DNA of 64,000 bases. Origin: Domibacillus sp. DTU_2020_1001157_1_SI_ALB_TIR_016. Lineage in GTDB: Bacteria; Bacillota; Bacilli; Bacillales; Domibacillaceae. The DNA lies in the NCBI RefSeq assembly GCF_032341995.1, contig NZ_CP135439.1, positions 806,001-870,000 of the forward strand, written 5' to 3'. This document shows positions 50,638-58,140 of this stretch, piece after piece. The translations under genes and the position numbers were made by a program. The notes under the pieces were generated by a model. That model was not told where the DNA came from and ran no database searches. It saw only the letters and a program-made list of their open reading frames with translations. The first letter of the stretch is position 1. Each line of letters begins with the position of its first letter.

Positions 50638-50821
50638 TCAATTTAATGAAGGGTAGAACGAAGGAAGAAGCAGATGAGGGTGGGAGCGATCTGTTTGCTG
50701 TATTCTTTCGGCTGCGACAGTTTAGGCTCCTTTCTTATGATAAAGACATTCAGGCTGATTTTAGAATGATTACGGGTTAGGTGAATCAACCTTTTTATAA
50801 AACAGGGAGGAACGGACAGAC

Positions 50822-51445
50822 ATGGAAAGTGAGCGACTGCGAATATTTGACGGAGAGCATCGTGAAATCGGCACGGCGAGTCGGGGAGAGATTCATAAAG
50901 AAGGATACTGGCATGAAACATTTCAATATTGGCTGTTAAAAAAAGAAGAAAACACCGTGTACATTTACTTTCAAATTCGAAGCAGCATGAAAAAGGATTT
51001 TCCGAGCCTGCTCGACATTACCGCGGCAGGACATCTGCTGAAGGATGAAACAGCTGAAGATGGTATTCGAGAAGTAAACGAGGAACTAGGTCTCGACTTA
51101 ACAATTCACCATGTACAGCCGCTTGGTATCATAAAAGAATCGATCGAGCTGGAAGGGTTCCTAGACAGAGAGTTTAGGCATGTATATATGCATCAGATTG
51201 AAGAAGAAGTGAACTTTACGCTTCAGCAGGAAGAAGTATCAGGCCTCGTTCGGGCGCCTTTTGGCCTTTTTCAGTCTTTTTGCTTCGGTCAGATTAACTT
51301 TATCGAAGTGGAGGGTTTTAGGATAAACGAAGCTGGAGAAAAGGAATTCGTTAGAAAACGGGCAGATAAGCAGTCGTTTGTACCTCACTCTAAGGCTTAT
51401 TGGAAGCAAGTTGCCGAAGCGATAGGCGCAAAGCTGTCAAAGTAA
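50822..51445 (+). CDS. Nudix hydrolase, isopentenyl-diphosphate-isomerase-like
   Basis: 207 residues with GGGAGG upstream. The Nudix box is complete: GHLLKDETAEDGIREVNEELGL (begins near 69), giving the magnesium-binding Glu residues. N-terminal RLRIFDGEHREIGTASRGEIHKEGYWHETFQYWLL resembles the Nudix/IPP-isomerase-like group that acts on nucleoside or isoprenoid diphosphates. Substrate unknown. Alone in its unit with a terminator about 95 bp downstream. Confidence 0.88.
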   Translation: MESERLRIFDGEHREIGTASRGEIHKEGYWHETFQYWLLKKEENTVYIYFQIRSSMKKDFPSLLDITAAGHLLKDETAEDGIREVNEELGLDLTIHHVQPLGIIKESIELEGFLDREFRHVYMHQIEEEVNFTLQQEEVSGLVRAPFGLFQSFCFGQINFIEVEGFRINEAGEKEFVRKRADKQSFVPHSKAYWKQVAEAIGAKLSK

Positions 51446-51540
51446 GCATTATAAAGTGAAGTATCTGGGCTGTGCTCTTTTCTGTTGTCATTCAAATAAT
51501 CTATTTGAAGGTTCTTTTGCATTCAGGTAAGTTTAGGCAA

Positions 51541-51577
51541 ACAAGCCGGATGGACATCCATCTGGCTTGTTTCTCTT
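51541..51577 (+). terminator. Intrinsic terminator
   Basis: ACAAGCCGGATGG / CCATCTGGCTTGT stem (one G-U pair), loop ACAT, then TT-rich sequence. Confidence 0.75.
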
Positions 51578-51715
51578 CTTACTGACAAGTGTTTAAAAGA
51601 GGAACAAGAGGGTTTGGTTAAAAGGCTGTCTTCTTTATTTTTAGTTTTAAAGAAAAGGGATCCATGCAGCAGGAAATTGGAATCATTTAAACTCCATTAT
51701 TATTTAAAAATATTG

Positions 51716-51744
51716 TTTACAGAAAATACAGAAAGTTGTAATAT
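51716..51744 (+). promoter_or_regulatory. sigA promoter of the binding-lipoprotein gene
   Basis: TTTACA and TAATAT separated by 17 bp; transcription should start near 51751, just before the AAGCGCTT repeat. Confidence 0.6.
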
Positions 51745-51762
51745 TGGAAGCGTATTCATTTT

Positions 51763-51781
51763 GCGCTTTTTGAGAAAGCGC
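51763..51781. promoter_or_regulatory. AAGCGCTT-centred operator candidate
   Basis: GCGCTTT-TTGAG-AAAGCGC is a perfect inverted repeat; its right arm overlaps the palindrome AAGCGCTT (51776-51783), a LacI/CcpA-family half-site core. It lies just after the transcription start, a good position for repression. Confidence 0.45.
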
Positions 51782-51805
51782 TTAACCAAAAAAGGGGGAG
51801 TATGC

Positions 51806-52768
51806 GTGAAGAGATCTAGAAAATGGTTAGCAGCAATGGGGTTTTTATTCATTTTACTGCTGGCAGGCTGCAGTAAAGAAGCTGAGGGGCCGGAAGATAA
51901 AGCCGAAGACCATAAAGTAATAGGTGTTTCAATGGCAAACTTCAGTGATCAGTATGTGACCTATATGCTGGATGCGATGAAAGAAGAGGAAAAGAAACAC
52001 TCCTCTGTTGAATTTATTTATACAGATGCACAAGATGATAGCTCCACTCAAATGAGCCAGATCGAAAACTTTATTTCCCAGGATGTTGATACTATTATTT
52101 TCTCTCCAGTAGATACAGTTGCTGCAGAAGGAATGCTCGATACGATCAACGGGGCCGGTATTCCAAGTATTGTTTTATTAAAAACCTTTGATGGAGTAGA
52201 AAAAGCAACCGCTTATGTAGGATCTGAATCGATTCAAGCTGGTATTATCCAAATGGAAGAAGCAGCAAAAATGCTCGGAGGAAAAGGGAATGTAGCCATT
52301 TTAATGGGACCTCTAGGGCATGAAGCACAAGTGAAGCGTACGGAAGGAAACAAGCAGGTAATAGACAAAAACCCTAAAATGAAAGTTGTTCTTGAAGATG
52401 CAGCAGACTATGACCGGGAAAAAGGCATGACGTTAATGGAAAACTGGCTTCAAACAAATAAAAAAATAGATGCAGTAATTGCTAATAATGATGAAATGGC
52501 GATCGGTGCGATTATGGCCATTGAAGCGGCTGGGAAATTAGACGATATTTTAGTAGCCGGTATTGATGCAACTCCGCCCGCCTTAGAATATGTACAAGAA
52601 GGAAAAATGGAGCTTACCGTTTTCCAGGATGCCATTGGACAAGGAAAGAGTGCAATTCAAACAGCAGTGAAAACGGCAAATGGGGAAAAGGTAGAAAAAA
52701 ATGTCTTGATTCCTTTTGAACTTGTTACAAAAGAGAATGCAGCCAAATATGCTGAAAAATGGAAGTGA
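51806..52768 (+). CDS. Orphan sugar/inositol-type ABC binding lipoprotein
   Basis: 320 residues, GTG start with AAGGGGGAG nine bases upstream (a much longer frame is only leader DNA). Lipoprotein signal peptide with lipobox LLAGC. The mature part is a Peripla_BP_4 (ribose-binding) fold: KVIGVSMANFSDQYVTYMLDAMKEE, DVDTIIFSPVDTVAAEGML, GPLGHEAQVKRTEGNKQVI, AVIANNDEMAIGAIMAIEAAGK and GIDATPPALEYVQEGKMELTVFQD. It may bind myo-inositol or a pentose. No permease or ATPase gene follows; it is ended by a terminator. It could work with a transporter encoded elsewhere or as a chemotaxis ligand binder. Confidence 0.88.
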   Translation: MKRSRKWLAAMGFLFILLLAGCSKEAEGPEDKAEDHKVIGVSMANFSDQYVTYMLDAMKEEEKKHSSVEFIYTDAQDDSSTQMSQIENFISQDVDTIIFSPVDTVAAEGMLDTINGAGIPSIVLLKTFDGVEKATAYVGSESIQAGIIQMEEAAKMLGGKGNVAILMGPLGHEAQVKRTEGNKQVIDKNPKMKVVLEDAADYDREKGMTLMENWLQTNKKIDAVIANNDEMAIGAIMAIEAAGKLDDILVAGIDATPPALEYVQEGKMELTVFQDAIGQGKSAIQTAVKTANGEKVEKNVLIPFELVTKENAAKYAEKWK

Positions 52769-52771
52769 AAT

Positions 52772-52806
52772 AAAAAAGCCGCTCATTCAAATGGGCGGCT
52801 TTTTTT
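52772..52806 (+). terminator. Intrinsic terminator of the binding-lipoprotein gene
   Basis: AAGCCGCTCAT / ATGGGCGGCTT stem followed by T7. Confidence 0.88.
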
Positions 52807-53143
52807 CACTTTGACATCCTCTATTAAGCGAGCGGCTGTAATGAAGTAAGAAAATATAAAATAAACCGGGATTATGTTAAACAGGCTGCATTTCATGATG
52901 AACAAATTACAGAAAAAAGGTTACTGAGAAAATAGCTTTTTCATTGTATAAACAAATAAATAAAAGATCCTTATGATTGCTCTCATTCACGCAAAATGTA
53001 AATATACTAGTATGTATACTTAGAAGCATCTATTGTCTGAATGAGCAGGATAAGAGTATACCTAGTTTCACGGGCAAATCAATTACTATATAAAACTATA
53101 CCATTGAGCGAAAACTGCTAATAGAAAGTGAGAAATAAAGGCG
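52807..53143. other. Intergenic region with a palindrome
   Basis: About 340 A/T-rich bp. It contains ATACTAGTAT (53004-53013) followed by GTATAC, a possible operator, and a weak TTGTCT-N18-TATACC promoter. No gene is evident. Confidence 0.4.
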
Positions 53144-53698
53144 ATGAAAACCATTTTATTAATCCGGCATGGCCGTTCCGCCCATACTGAAAGCAGATCT
53201 ATGACCGGGCGGGAATTTTCAGCATGGGTGCAGGCTTATAACGAAGCTGGCGTACAGGAAAGCAGCTGCCCGAAGGAGACGGTTGCTTCTATAAAGGATG
53301 CATCATGCCTCATCACGAGCGATTTAGTGCGATCCATCGAGTCGGCTAAGCATTTGAATCCAGCTGTTAAAGTACAATCAGACGTGCTGTTTCGTGAAGT
53401 AGAGCTGCCAGTTGTTTCTTTTACCTATTTAAAGCTGCCGCCTGCTGTATGGACATTTTTACTGAGAACAGTGTGGTTAGCCGGATATAGCAGGCATTGT
53501 GAATCATATAAAGAAGCAAAGCGAAGAGCAGAAAAAGGAGCGAAGCAGCTGGCTGCAGCTGAACACCGTTCAATTGCTCTTGTTGGTCACGGCTTTTTTA
53601 ACCAGCTGTTAGCCGGCGAGCTGAGAAAAAACGGGTGGAAGGGCCGCCGGAAAACCAATTCAAATCATTGGTGCTCAACCCTTTACACACTTGAATAG
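53144..53698 (+). CDS. Histidine phosphatase family protein
   Basis: 184 residues. The catalytic RHG motif is in LLIRHGRSAHTES (about 6-18), the second His in ALVGHGFFNQLL (about 145) and a REVELP acid region near 88. It has the phosphoglycerate-mutase-like fold of small phosphatases. Its substrate is unknown. The ribosome site is modest (AAAGGCG). Alone in its unit. Confidence 0.88.
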   Translation: MKTILLIRHGRSAHTESRSMTGREFSAWVQAYNEAGVQESSCPKETVASIKDASCLITSDLVRSIESAKHLNPAVKVQSDVLFREVELPVVSFTYLKLPPAVWTFLLRTVWLAGYSRHCESYKEAKRRAEKGAKQLAAAEHRSIALVGHGFFNQLLAGELRKNGWKGRRKTNSNHWCSTLYTLE

Positions 53699-53860
53699 CA
53701 CTTTTTATGAGATAATGAAAGAAACAGCTGGAAAATCATATGCGGTTACAAAGAGTAAGAACCAGCTTGTCTCATATCCAGCCGTTTTTATATAAAAGCA
53801 ATATCTCTTTTAACTTAAAATGGCTGGAGTCCGTCGTATAGCACAAAAAGGAGCCATAAC

Positions 53861-54277
53861 ATGCAAAACAAGTCTTTTTATCAACAAATCAATTGGGTGA
53901 TGATTGCCCTATTTGCCATTGCAGCTGCTTGGTCTATTTTTTCAACTTTTACAGGACTCGCCCAGCCATCCCCAGCTGACGCAGATGCAGATGTCCAGCA
54001 GTCACGGCTGCTGCCTTTTTTCGGACCGGATCAAGCAGCGGGGCTTGTCATACTAGGCGCTTTAGCCGCTTTGCTTATTTGGAAGTGGAGGCGCCTATTT
54101 CCGTTCAATGGGCCGCTTGCTTTAGTTTTAGGAGGCATCGTGTATGCTTGGATCTTTTTTACATTTACAATTGGCTGGGTCCGAATGGTTGGAATTTACG
54201 GATTTATTCTGGCAGCGGGAATAGGATTTATCATGGTGTTGATTTATGCCGTTCTGTCTGTTTTTCAAAAAAAATAA
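53861..54277 (+). CDS. Four-helix membrane protein, unknown
   Basis: 138 residues with AAAGGAGCC upstream. Four membrane segments (about 11-30, 58-75, 83-103, 107-130) with a polar extracellular loop rich in Ala/Asp (PADADADVQQ) between the first two. No recognised family. A terminator follows. Confidence 0.75.
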   Translation: MQNKSFYQQINWVMIALFAIAAAWSIFSTFTGLAQPSPADADADVQQSRLLPFFGPDQAAGLVILGALAALLIWKWRRLFPFNGPLALVLGGIVYAWIFFTFTIGWVRMVGIYGFILAAGIGFIMVLIYAVLSVFQKK

Positions 54278-54290
54278 TGGGCGAAAATGC

Positions 54291-54325
54291 GGACCTGACA
54301 GCGTTTGTCGGGTTCTTTATTTTTT
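54291..54325 (+). terminator. Intrinsic terminator
   Basis: GACCTGACA / TGTCGGGTT stem (one G-U pair), loop GCGTT, then T-rich sequence; it isolates the iol control region. Confidence 0.75.
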
Positions 54326-54342
54326 GTCGAAAAAAATTACAT

Positions 54343-54356
54343 TGAAAGTGTTTACA
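54343..54356 (+). promoter_or_regulatory. cre-like site at the iol promoter
   Basis: TGAAAGTGTTTACA differs by one base from the catabolite element TGAAAGCGTTTACA and overlaps the -35, a position that fits CcpA repression. Confidence 0.55.
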
Positions 54357-54379
54357 AATCAAAAAGAGTGTTGTACACT
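54351..54379 (+). promoter_or_regulatory. Promoter of the iol operon
   Basis: TTTACA-N17-TACACT. It lies within a larger inverted repeat (ATTGAAAGTG at 54341-54350; CACTTTCAAT at 54376-54385). The leader to iolA would be about 350 nt, so a second promoter nearer iolA is possible. Confidence 0.45.
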
Positions 54380-54416
54380 TTCAATATAAAGTTTTGAAGG
54401 TTCAGAAATAACTGAA

Positions 54417-54430
54417 TGAAATCGATTTCA
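54417..54430. promoter_or_regulatory. iol operator 1
   Basis: TGAAATCGATTTCA, a perfect 14-bp palindrome with a central CG, the form bound by LacI-family regulators. Confidence 0.7.
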
Positions 54431-54516
54431 AATAGCGTTTTCATTTAGTGAGGATCGCTGGATTAGTTCTTTAATAATCCTATCAAAACGTCAATAAGCT
54501 GTTTTCAGTGAAATTG

Positions 54517-54534
54517 ACTGAAATCGATTTCAGT
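54517..54534. promoter_or_regulatory. iol operator 2
   Basis: ACTGAAATCGATTTCAGT, the same core extended to a perfect 18-bp palindrome; its centre is 102 bp from operator 1. Confidence 0.75.
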
Positions 54535-54651
54535 AATGTGTTGCTTGATAAGGCAATGTAAAGGGTATTAAGATCATTAATACGGCAGTAATGGAAACGC
54601 TATATTAAGCGGATAAGTCTCTTAAACAGCGTTCTTATTTTTGAAACATCA

Positions 54652-54665
54652 TGAAATCGATTTCA
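54652..54665. promoter_or_regulatory. iol operator 3
   Basis: A third TGAAATCGATTTCA, 133 bp from operator 2 and 75 bp before the iolA start codon. Confidence 0.7.
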
Positions 54666-54739
54666 GTCAGATGCTGTTTTTAAGCCAATGGCCAGCTTCT
54701 TGTTTATTTAAAAACCGACTTTTCAAGGAGGAATCAGAC

Positions 54740-56209
54740 ATGTCAGCAGTAAACTCAGAAGTGAAAACATTACAAAACTACATAAATGGAGAATGGGTGG
54801 ATTCTCTGTCCAGCCAGACCGAGACGGTTGTAAACCCAGCAACAGGCGAAGAAATTGCCCAGGTGCCGCTTTCTACAAAAGAAGACGTAGACCGTGCGGT
54901 GCAGGCAGCAAGCGAAGCGTTTAAAACATGGTCGCAGACGGCTGTTCCAAAGCGTGCACGCGTTCTTTTCAAATATCAGCAGCTTCTTGTTGATAACTGG
55001 GAAGAGCTGGCGAAGCTGATCACGATTGAAAACGGAAAAAGCTTGTCAGAAGCCATGGGTGAAGTGCAGCGCGGGATTGAATGCGTAGAATTCGCGGCCG
55101 GTGCGCCGACACTAATGATGGGCAGCCAGCTTCCAGACATCGCGACAAATATCGAATCAGGCATGTACCGTTACCCGGTTGGCGTAGTCGGCGGGATCAC
55201 ACCGTTCAACTTCCCAATGATGGTTCCTTGCTGGATGTACCCACTGGCGATCGCATGCGGTAACACATTTGTATTGAAGCCGTCTGAACGTACTCCGCTT
55301 TTGGCAGCGAAATTAGTAGATCTATTCAAAGAAGCCGGCCTTCCAGACGGTGTACTAAACATCGTAAACGGAGCGCATGATGTGGTAAACGGCCTTCTTG
55401 AGCACCCAGAAGTGAAAGCCATCTCATTTGTTGGCTCACAGCCAGTTGCAGAATACGTATACAAAACAGGAGCAGCGAACTTGAAACGCGTACAGGCGCT
55501 TGCAGGGGCGAAAAACCACTCGATCGTGCTGGCAGATGCAAATCTTGACCTGGCTGCAAAAGAAGTAACAGCCGCAGCCTTTGGTTCAGCGGGTGAGCGC
55601 TGCATGGCTGCAGCCGTTGTAGCAGTAGAAGAGGGCATTGCCGATGAGTTTATCGCAAAACTAAAAGAAGCAGCCGACAACATTCAAATTGGCAACGGTT
55701 TAGATGATGGCGTATTCCTTGGCCCAATCATCCGCGAAAATGCGAAACAGCGTACAATCGGCTACATTGAAGCTGGTATTGAGCAGGGTGCAACGCTTGT
55801 GCGTGACGGCCGCGAAGACGAAGCCGCAAAAGGAGACGGATACTTCCTTGGGGCAACCATCTTCGATAACGTGACACAGGAGATGACGATTTGGCAGGAT
55901 GAAATTTTTGCGCCGGTTCTTTCCATCGTCCGCGTAAAAGACCTGGCAGAAGGTGTGGAGACAGCGAACGCTTCTACACTTGCGAATGGTGCCTGCCTGT
56001 ATACAGACAGCGCCGCAGCGGTACGCCAGTTCCGTGAAACGATCGATGCAGGAATGCTTGGCATTAACGTCGGTGTACCGGCGCCAATGGCCTTCTTCCC
56101 ATTCTCCGGCTACAAAAATTCATTCTACGGCGATCTTCATGCGAACGGCAAAGATGGCGTTGAATTCTTTACACGCAAGAAAATGGTCACAGCACGCTAC
56201 GTAAAGTAA
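54740..56209 (+). CDS. iolA: Malonate-semialdehyde / methylmalonate-semialdehyde dehydrogenase
   Basis: 489 residues from MSAVNSE, with AAGGAGGAA upstream; a longer frame to the left is only the operator region. CoA-acylating aldehyde dehydrogenase: NAD site [11 protein letters not shown], conserved [20 protein letters not shown] and the catalytic Cys in [13 protein letters not shown]. It converts malonate semialdehyde (from inositol) to acetyl-CoA and can act on methylmalonate semialdehyde. First gene of the iol operon, as in B. subtilis. Confidence 0.95.
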   Translation: MSAVNSEVKTLQNYINGEWVDSLSSQTETVVNPATGEEIAQVPLSTKEDVDRAVQAASEAFKTWSQTAVPKRARVLFKYQQLLVDNWEELAKLITIENGKSLSEAMGEVQRGIECVEFAAGAPTLMMGSQLPDIATNIESGMYRYPVGVVGGITPFNFPMMVPCWMYPLAIACGNTFVLKPSERTPLLAAKLVDLFKEAGLPDGVLNIVNGAHDVVNGLLEHPEVKAISFVGSQPVAEYVYKTGAANLKRVQALAGAKNHSIVLADANLDLAAKEVTAAAFGSAGERCMAAAVVAVEEGIADEFIAKLKEAADNIQIGNGLDDGVFLGPIIRENAKQRTIGYIEAGIEQGATLVRDGREDEAAKGDGYFLGATIFDNVTQEMTIWQDEIFAPVLSIVRVKDLAEGVETANASTLANGACLYTDSAAAVRQFRETIDAGMLGINVGVPAPMAFFPFSGYKNSFYGDLHANGKDGVEFFTRKKMVTARYVK

Positions 56210-56211
56210 TA

Positions 56212-56264
56212 TCTTGAATTTGTCCTGGCTGTCCGGCTCCATCCGGGCAGCAGGCCATTCAAGA
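56212..56264 (+). other. Intra-operon hairpin between iolA and iolB
   Basis: TCTTGAAT (56212-56219) pairs with ATTCAAGA (56257-56264), and inside it GCTGTCCGG pairs with CCGGGCAGC around loop CTCCAT. The stem has no U-tract, so RNA stabilisation or processing is more likely than termination. Confidence 0.55.
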
Positions 56265-56285
56265 AAAAATCAGGAGGTACATCAC

Positions 56286-57101
56286 ATGAGCCGCTTGCTT
56301 CAAAAACCAATGAAAAAAGAACAGTCAGAAGGCGTCACACTCGTTCATGACGTGACAAAAGAAAACTCCCCCCTCGAATATGTCGGATTTAAAGTCATTG
56401 ATCTGGCTCCCGGCGCCACTTACACTGAATCATTAACTAAAACAGAATGCTGCATTGTCGCTCTGACAGGCAAGATTCACGTAACCGAAGGAAGCGAAGA
56501 ATTCCGCAGCCTTGGTACGCGTGAAAATGTCTTCCAAAAAGTGCCGACAGACAGTGTGTATGTTTCCAACGATAAAACTTTCCACGTAGAAGGCGCAACG
56601 GCTGCCCGGGTAGCACTATGCTATTCCCCTTCCCAGGAGCAGCTGCCGACGGTACTCATTAAAGCTTCGGAGGTCGGCATTGAAAACCGCGGCATTTTAA
56701 GCAATAAACGGATGGTTCACAATATCCTGCCGGATTCCGACCCGCGCGCAAACAGCCTGCTTGTCGTAGAAGTTTATACAGAAAGCGGAAACTGGTCGAG
56801 CTACCCGCCGCACAAACATGATCAGGATAACCTGCCGGATGAGTCATTCTTAGAAGAATCTTACTATCATGAAATGAATCCGCCGCAGGGCTTTGTGTTC
56901 CAGCGTGTGTATACCGATGACCGGTCGATTGATGAAACGATGACCGTTGAAAACAGCGACGTTGTGCTTGTTCCAGCTGGATACCATCCAGTCGGCGTAC
57001 CAGATGGCTATGAGTCTTATTACTTAAATGTGATGGCCGGCCCGACACGTATTTGGAAATTTTACAATGATCCAGACCATGAGTGGATTTTAAAGCGTTA
57101 A
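56286..57101 (+). CDS. iolB: 5-deoxy-glucuronate isomerase
   Basis: 271 residues from MSRLLQKP with AGGAGG upstream. Two-cupin fold; the metal ligands are in SSYPPHKHDQDNLPDESFLEESYYHEMNP, with the family-typical FVFQRVYTDDRSIDET and PAGYHPVGVPDGYESYYLNVMAG after it. It converts 5-deoxy-D-glucuronate to 2-deoxy-5-keto-D-gluconate. Separated from iolA by a hairpin. Confidence 0.95.
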   Translation: MSRLLQKPMKKEQSEGVTLVHDVTKENSPLEYVGFKVIDLAPGATYTESLTKTECCIVALTGKIHVTEGSEEFRSLGTRENVFQKVPTDSVYVSNDKTFHVEGATAARVALCYSPSQEQLPTVLIKASEVGIENRGILSNKRMVHNILPDSDPRANSLLVVEVYTESGNWSSYPPHKHDQDNLPDESFLEESYYHEMNPPQGFVFQRVYTDDRSIDETMTVENSDVVLVPAGYHPVGVPDGYESYYLNVMAGPTRIWKFYNDPDHEWILKR

Positions 57102-57127
57102 CCAAATTAAAGGAGCGGTGAAAACGG

Positions 57128-58111
57128 ATGAACTATACATTCAATAATGAAAAAGAACTTGATGTAATCGCCATTGGGCGTGCCTGCATCGACTTAAATG
57201 CAAACGAATACAACATGCCGATGGAAGAGACGATGACGTTTACGAAATACGTTGGCGGCTCACCCGCAAATGTCGCAATCGGCAGCGCGAAGCTTGGCTT
57301 AAAAGTTGGCTTTATCGGCAAGCTTGCCGATGACCAGCATGGACGTTTTATTGAAAAGTACATGCGTGAAGTCGGCGTAGATACATCAAATATGGTGGTA
57401 GATAAAGAAGGGCATAAAACCGGTCTTGCCTTCACTGAAATTTTAAGCCCGGATGAGTGCAGCATTCTAATGTACCGTGATGATGTAGCGGATTTGTACC
57501 TTGAGCCATCTGAAGTAAGCGAAGATTACATTCAAAAAGCAAAAATCCTGCTTGTATCCGGTACAGCGCTGGCAAAAAGCCCGTCACGGGAAGCGGTTTT
57601 GAAATCGGTCAGCCTGGCGAAAAAACACGGCGTGAAAATTGTGTTTGAACTTGACTACCGTCCATACACGTGGCAGTCGCCGGAAGAAACAGCCGTTTAT
57701 TACTCGCTTGTTGCTGAACAGTCCGATATCGTCATTGGCACGCGCGATGAGTTTGATGTAATGGAAAACATCCAGGGCGGCGACAACAACGAAACGATTG
57801 GAAACTTATTCAAGCATTCAGCCGATCTTGTTGTCATCAAGCATGGGGTAGAAGGGTCATATGCGTACGCAAAATCGGGAGAAGTATTCCGTGCTCAGGC
57901 GTACAAAACTAACGTACTGAAAACATTTGGCGCAGGTGATTCCTATGCATCTGCATTTTTATACGCACTTGTCAGCGGCAAAGACATTGAAACCGCTTTG
58001 AAATATGGCAGTGCTTCCGCATCCATTGTGGTCAGCAAGCACAGCTCGTCTGATGCGATGCCTGTTGCTTCTGAAATTGAGCAGCTGATCGCAGCTGCGG
58101 TACATGTGTAA
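57128..58111 (+). CDS. iolC: 5-dehydro-2-deoxygluconokinase
   Basis: 327 residues, PfkB/ribokinase family. N-terminal VIAIGRACIDLNAN and YVGGSPANVAIGSAKLG bind sugar; the ATP/anion-hole motif FGAGDSYASAFLYAL contains the catalytic Asp. It phosphorylates 2-deoxy-5-keto-D-gluconate at C6. AAAGGAG precedes the start, 26 bp after iolB. Confidence 0.95.
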   Translation: MNYTFNNEKELDVIAIGRACIDLNANEYNMPMEETMTFTKYVGGSPANVAIGSAKLGLKVGFIGKLADDQHGRFIEKYMREVGVDTSNMVVDKEGHKTGLAFTEILSPDECSILMYRDDVADLYLEPSEVSEDYIQKAKILLVSGTALAKSPSREAVLKSVSLAKKHGVKIVFELDYRPYTWQSPEETAVYYSLVAEQSDIVIGTRDEFDVMENIQGGDNNETIGNLFKHSADLVVIKHGVEGSYAYAKSGEVFRAQAYKTNVLKTFGAGDSYASAFLYALVSGKDIETALKYGSASASIVVSKHSSSDAMPVASEIEQLIAAAVHV

Positions 58112-58140
58112 AAAATGATTCGTTAAGAGGTGAGCAACTG

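Larger units (their letters stand above)
54326..54739. other. iol operon control region
   Basis: A 414-bp stretch with a cre-like site, an inverted repeat, a promoter and three identical palindromes before iolA. No iolR or other regulator gene adjoins it within the window. Confidence 0.7.

Noticed and set aside
51614..51805. N-terminal extension of the binding lipoprotein
   Set aside because: It would put residues before the signal peptide and contains the promoter and the operator; GTG at 51806 has a strong ribosome site.
54641..54739. N-terminal extension of IolA
   Set aside because: It contains operator 3 and adds residues not found in IolA proteins; the ATG at 54740 has AAGGAGG.
55171..55683. 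A 170-codon minus-strand frame inside iolA
   Set aside because: Antisense shadow; the iolA frame holds the ALDH motifs and this frame is low-complexity Ala/Ser/Pro.
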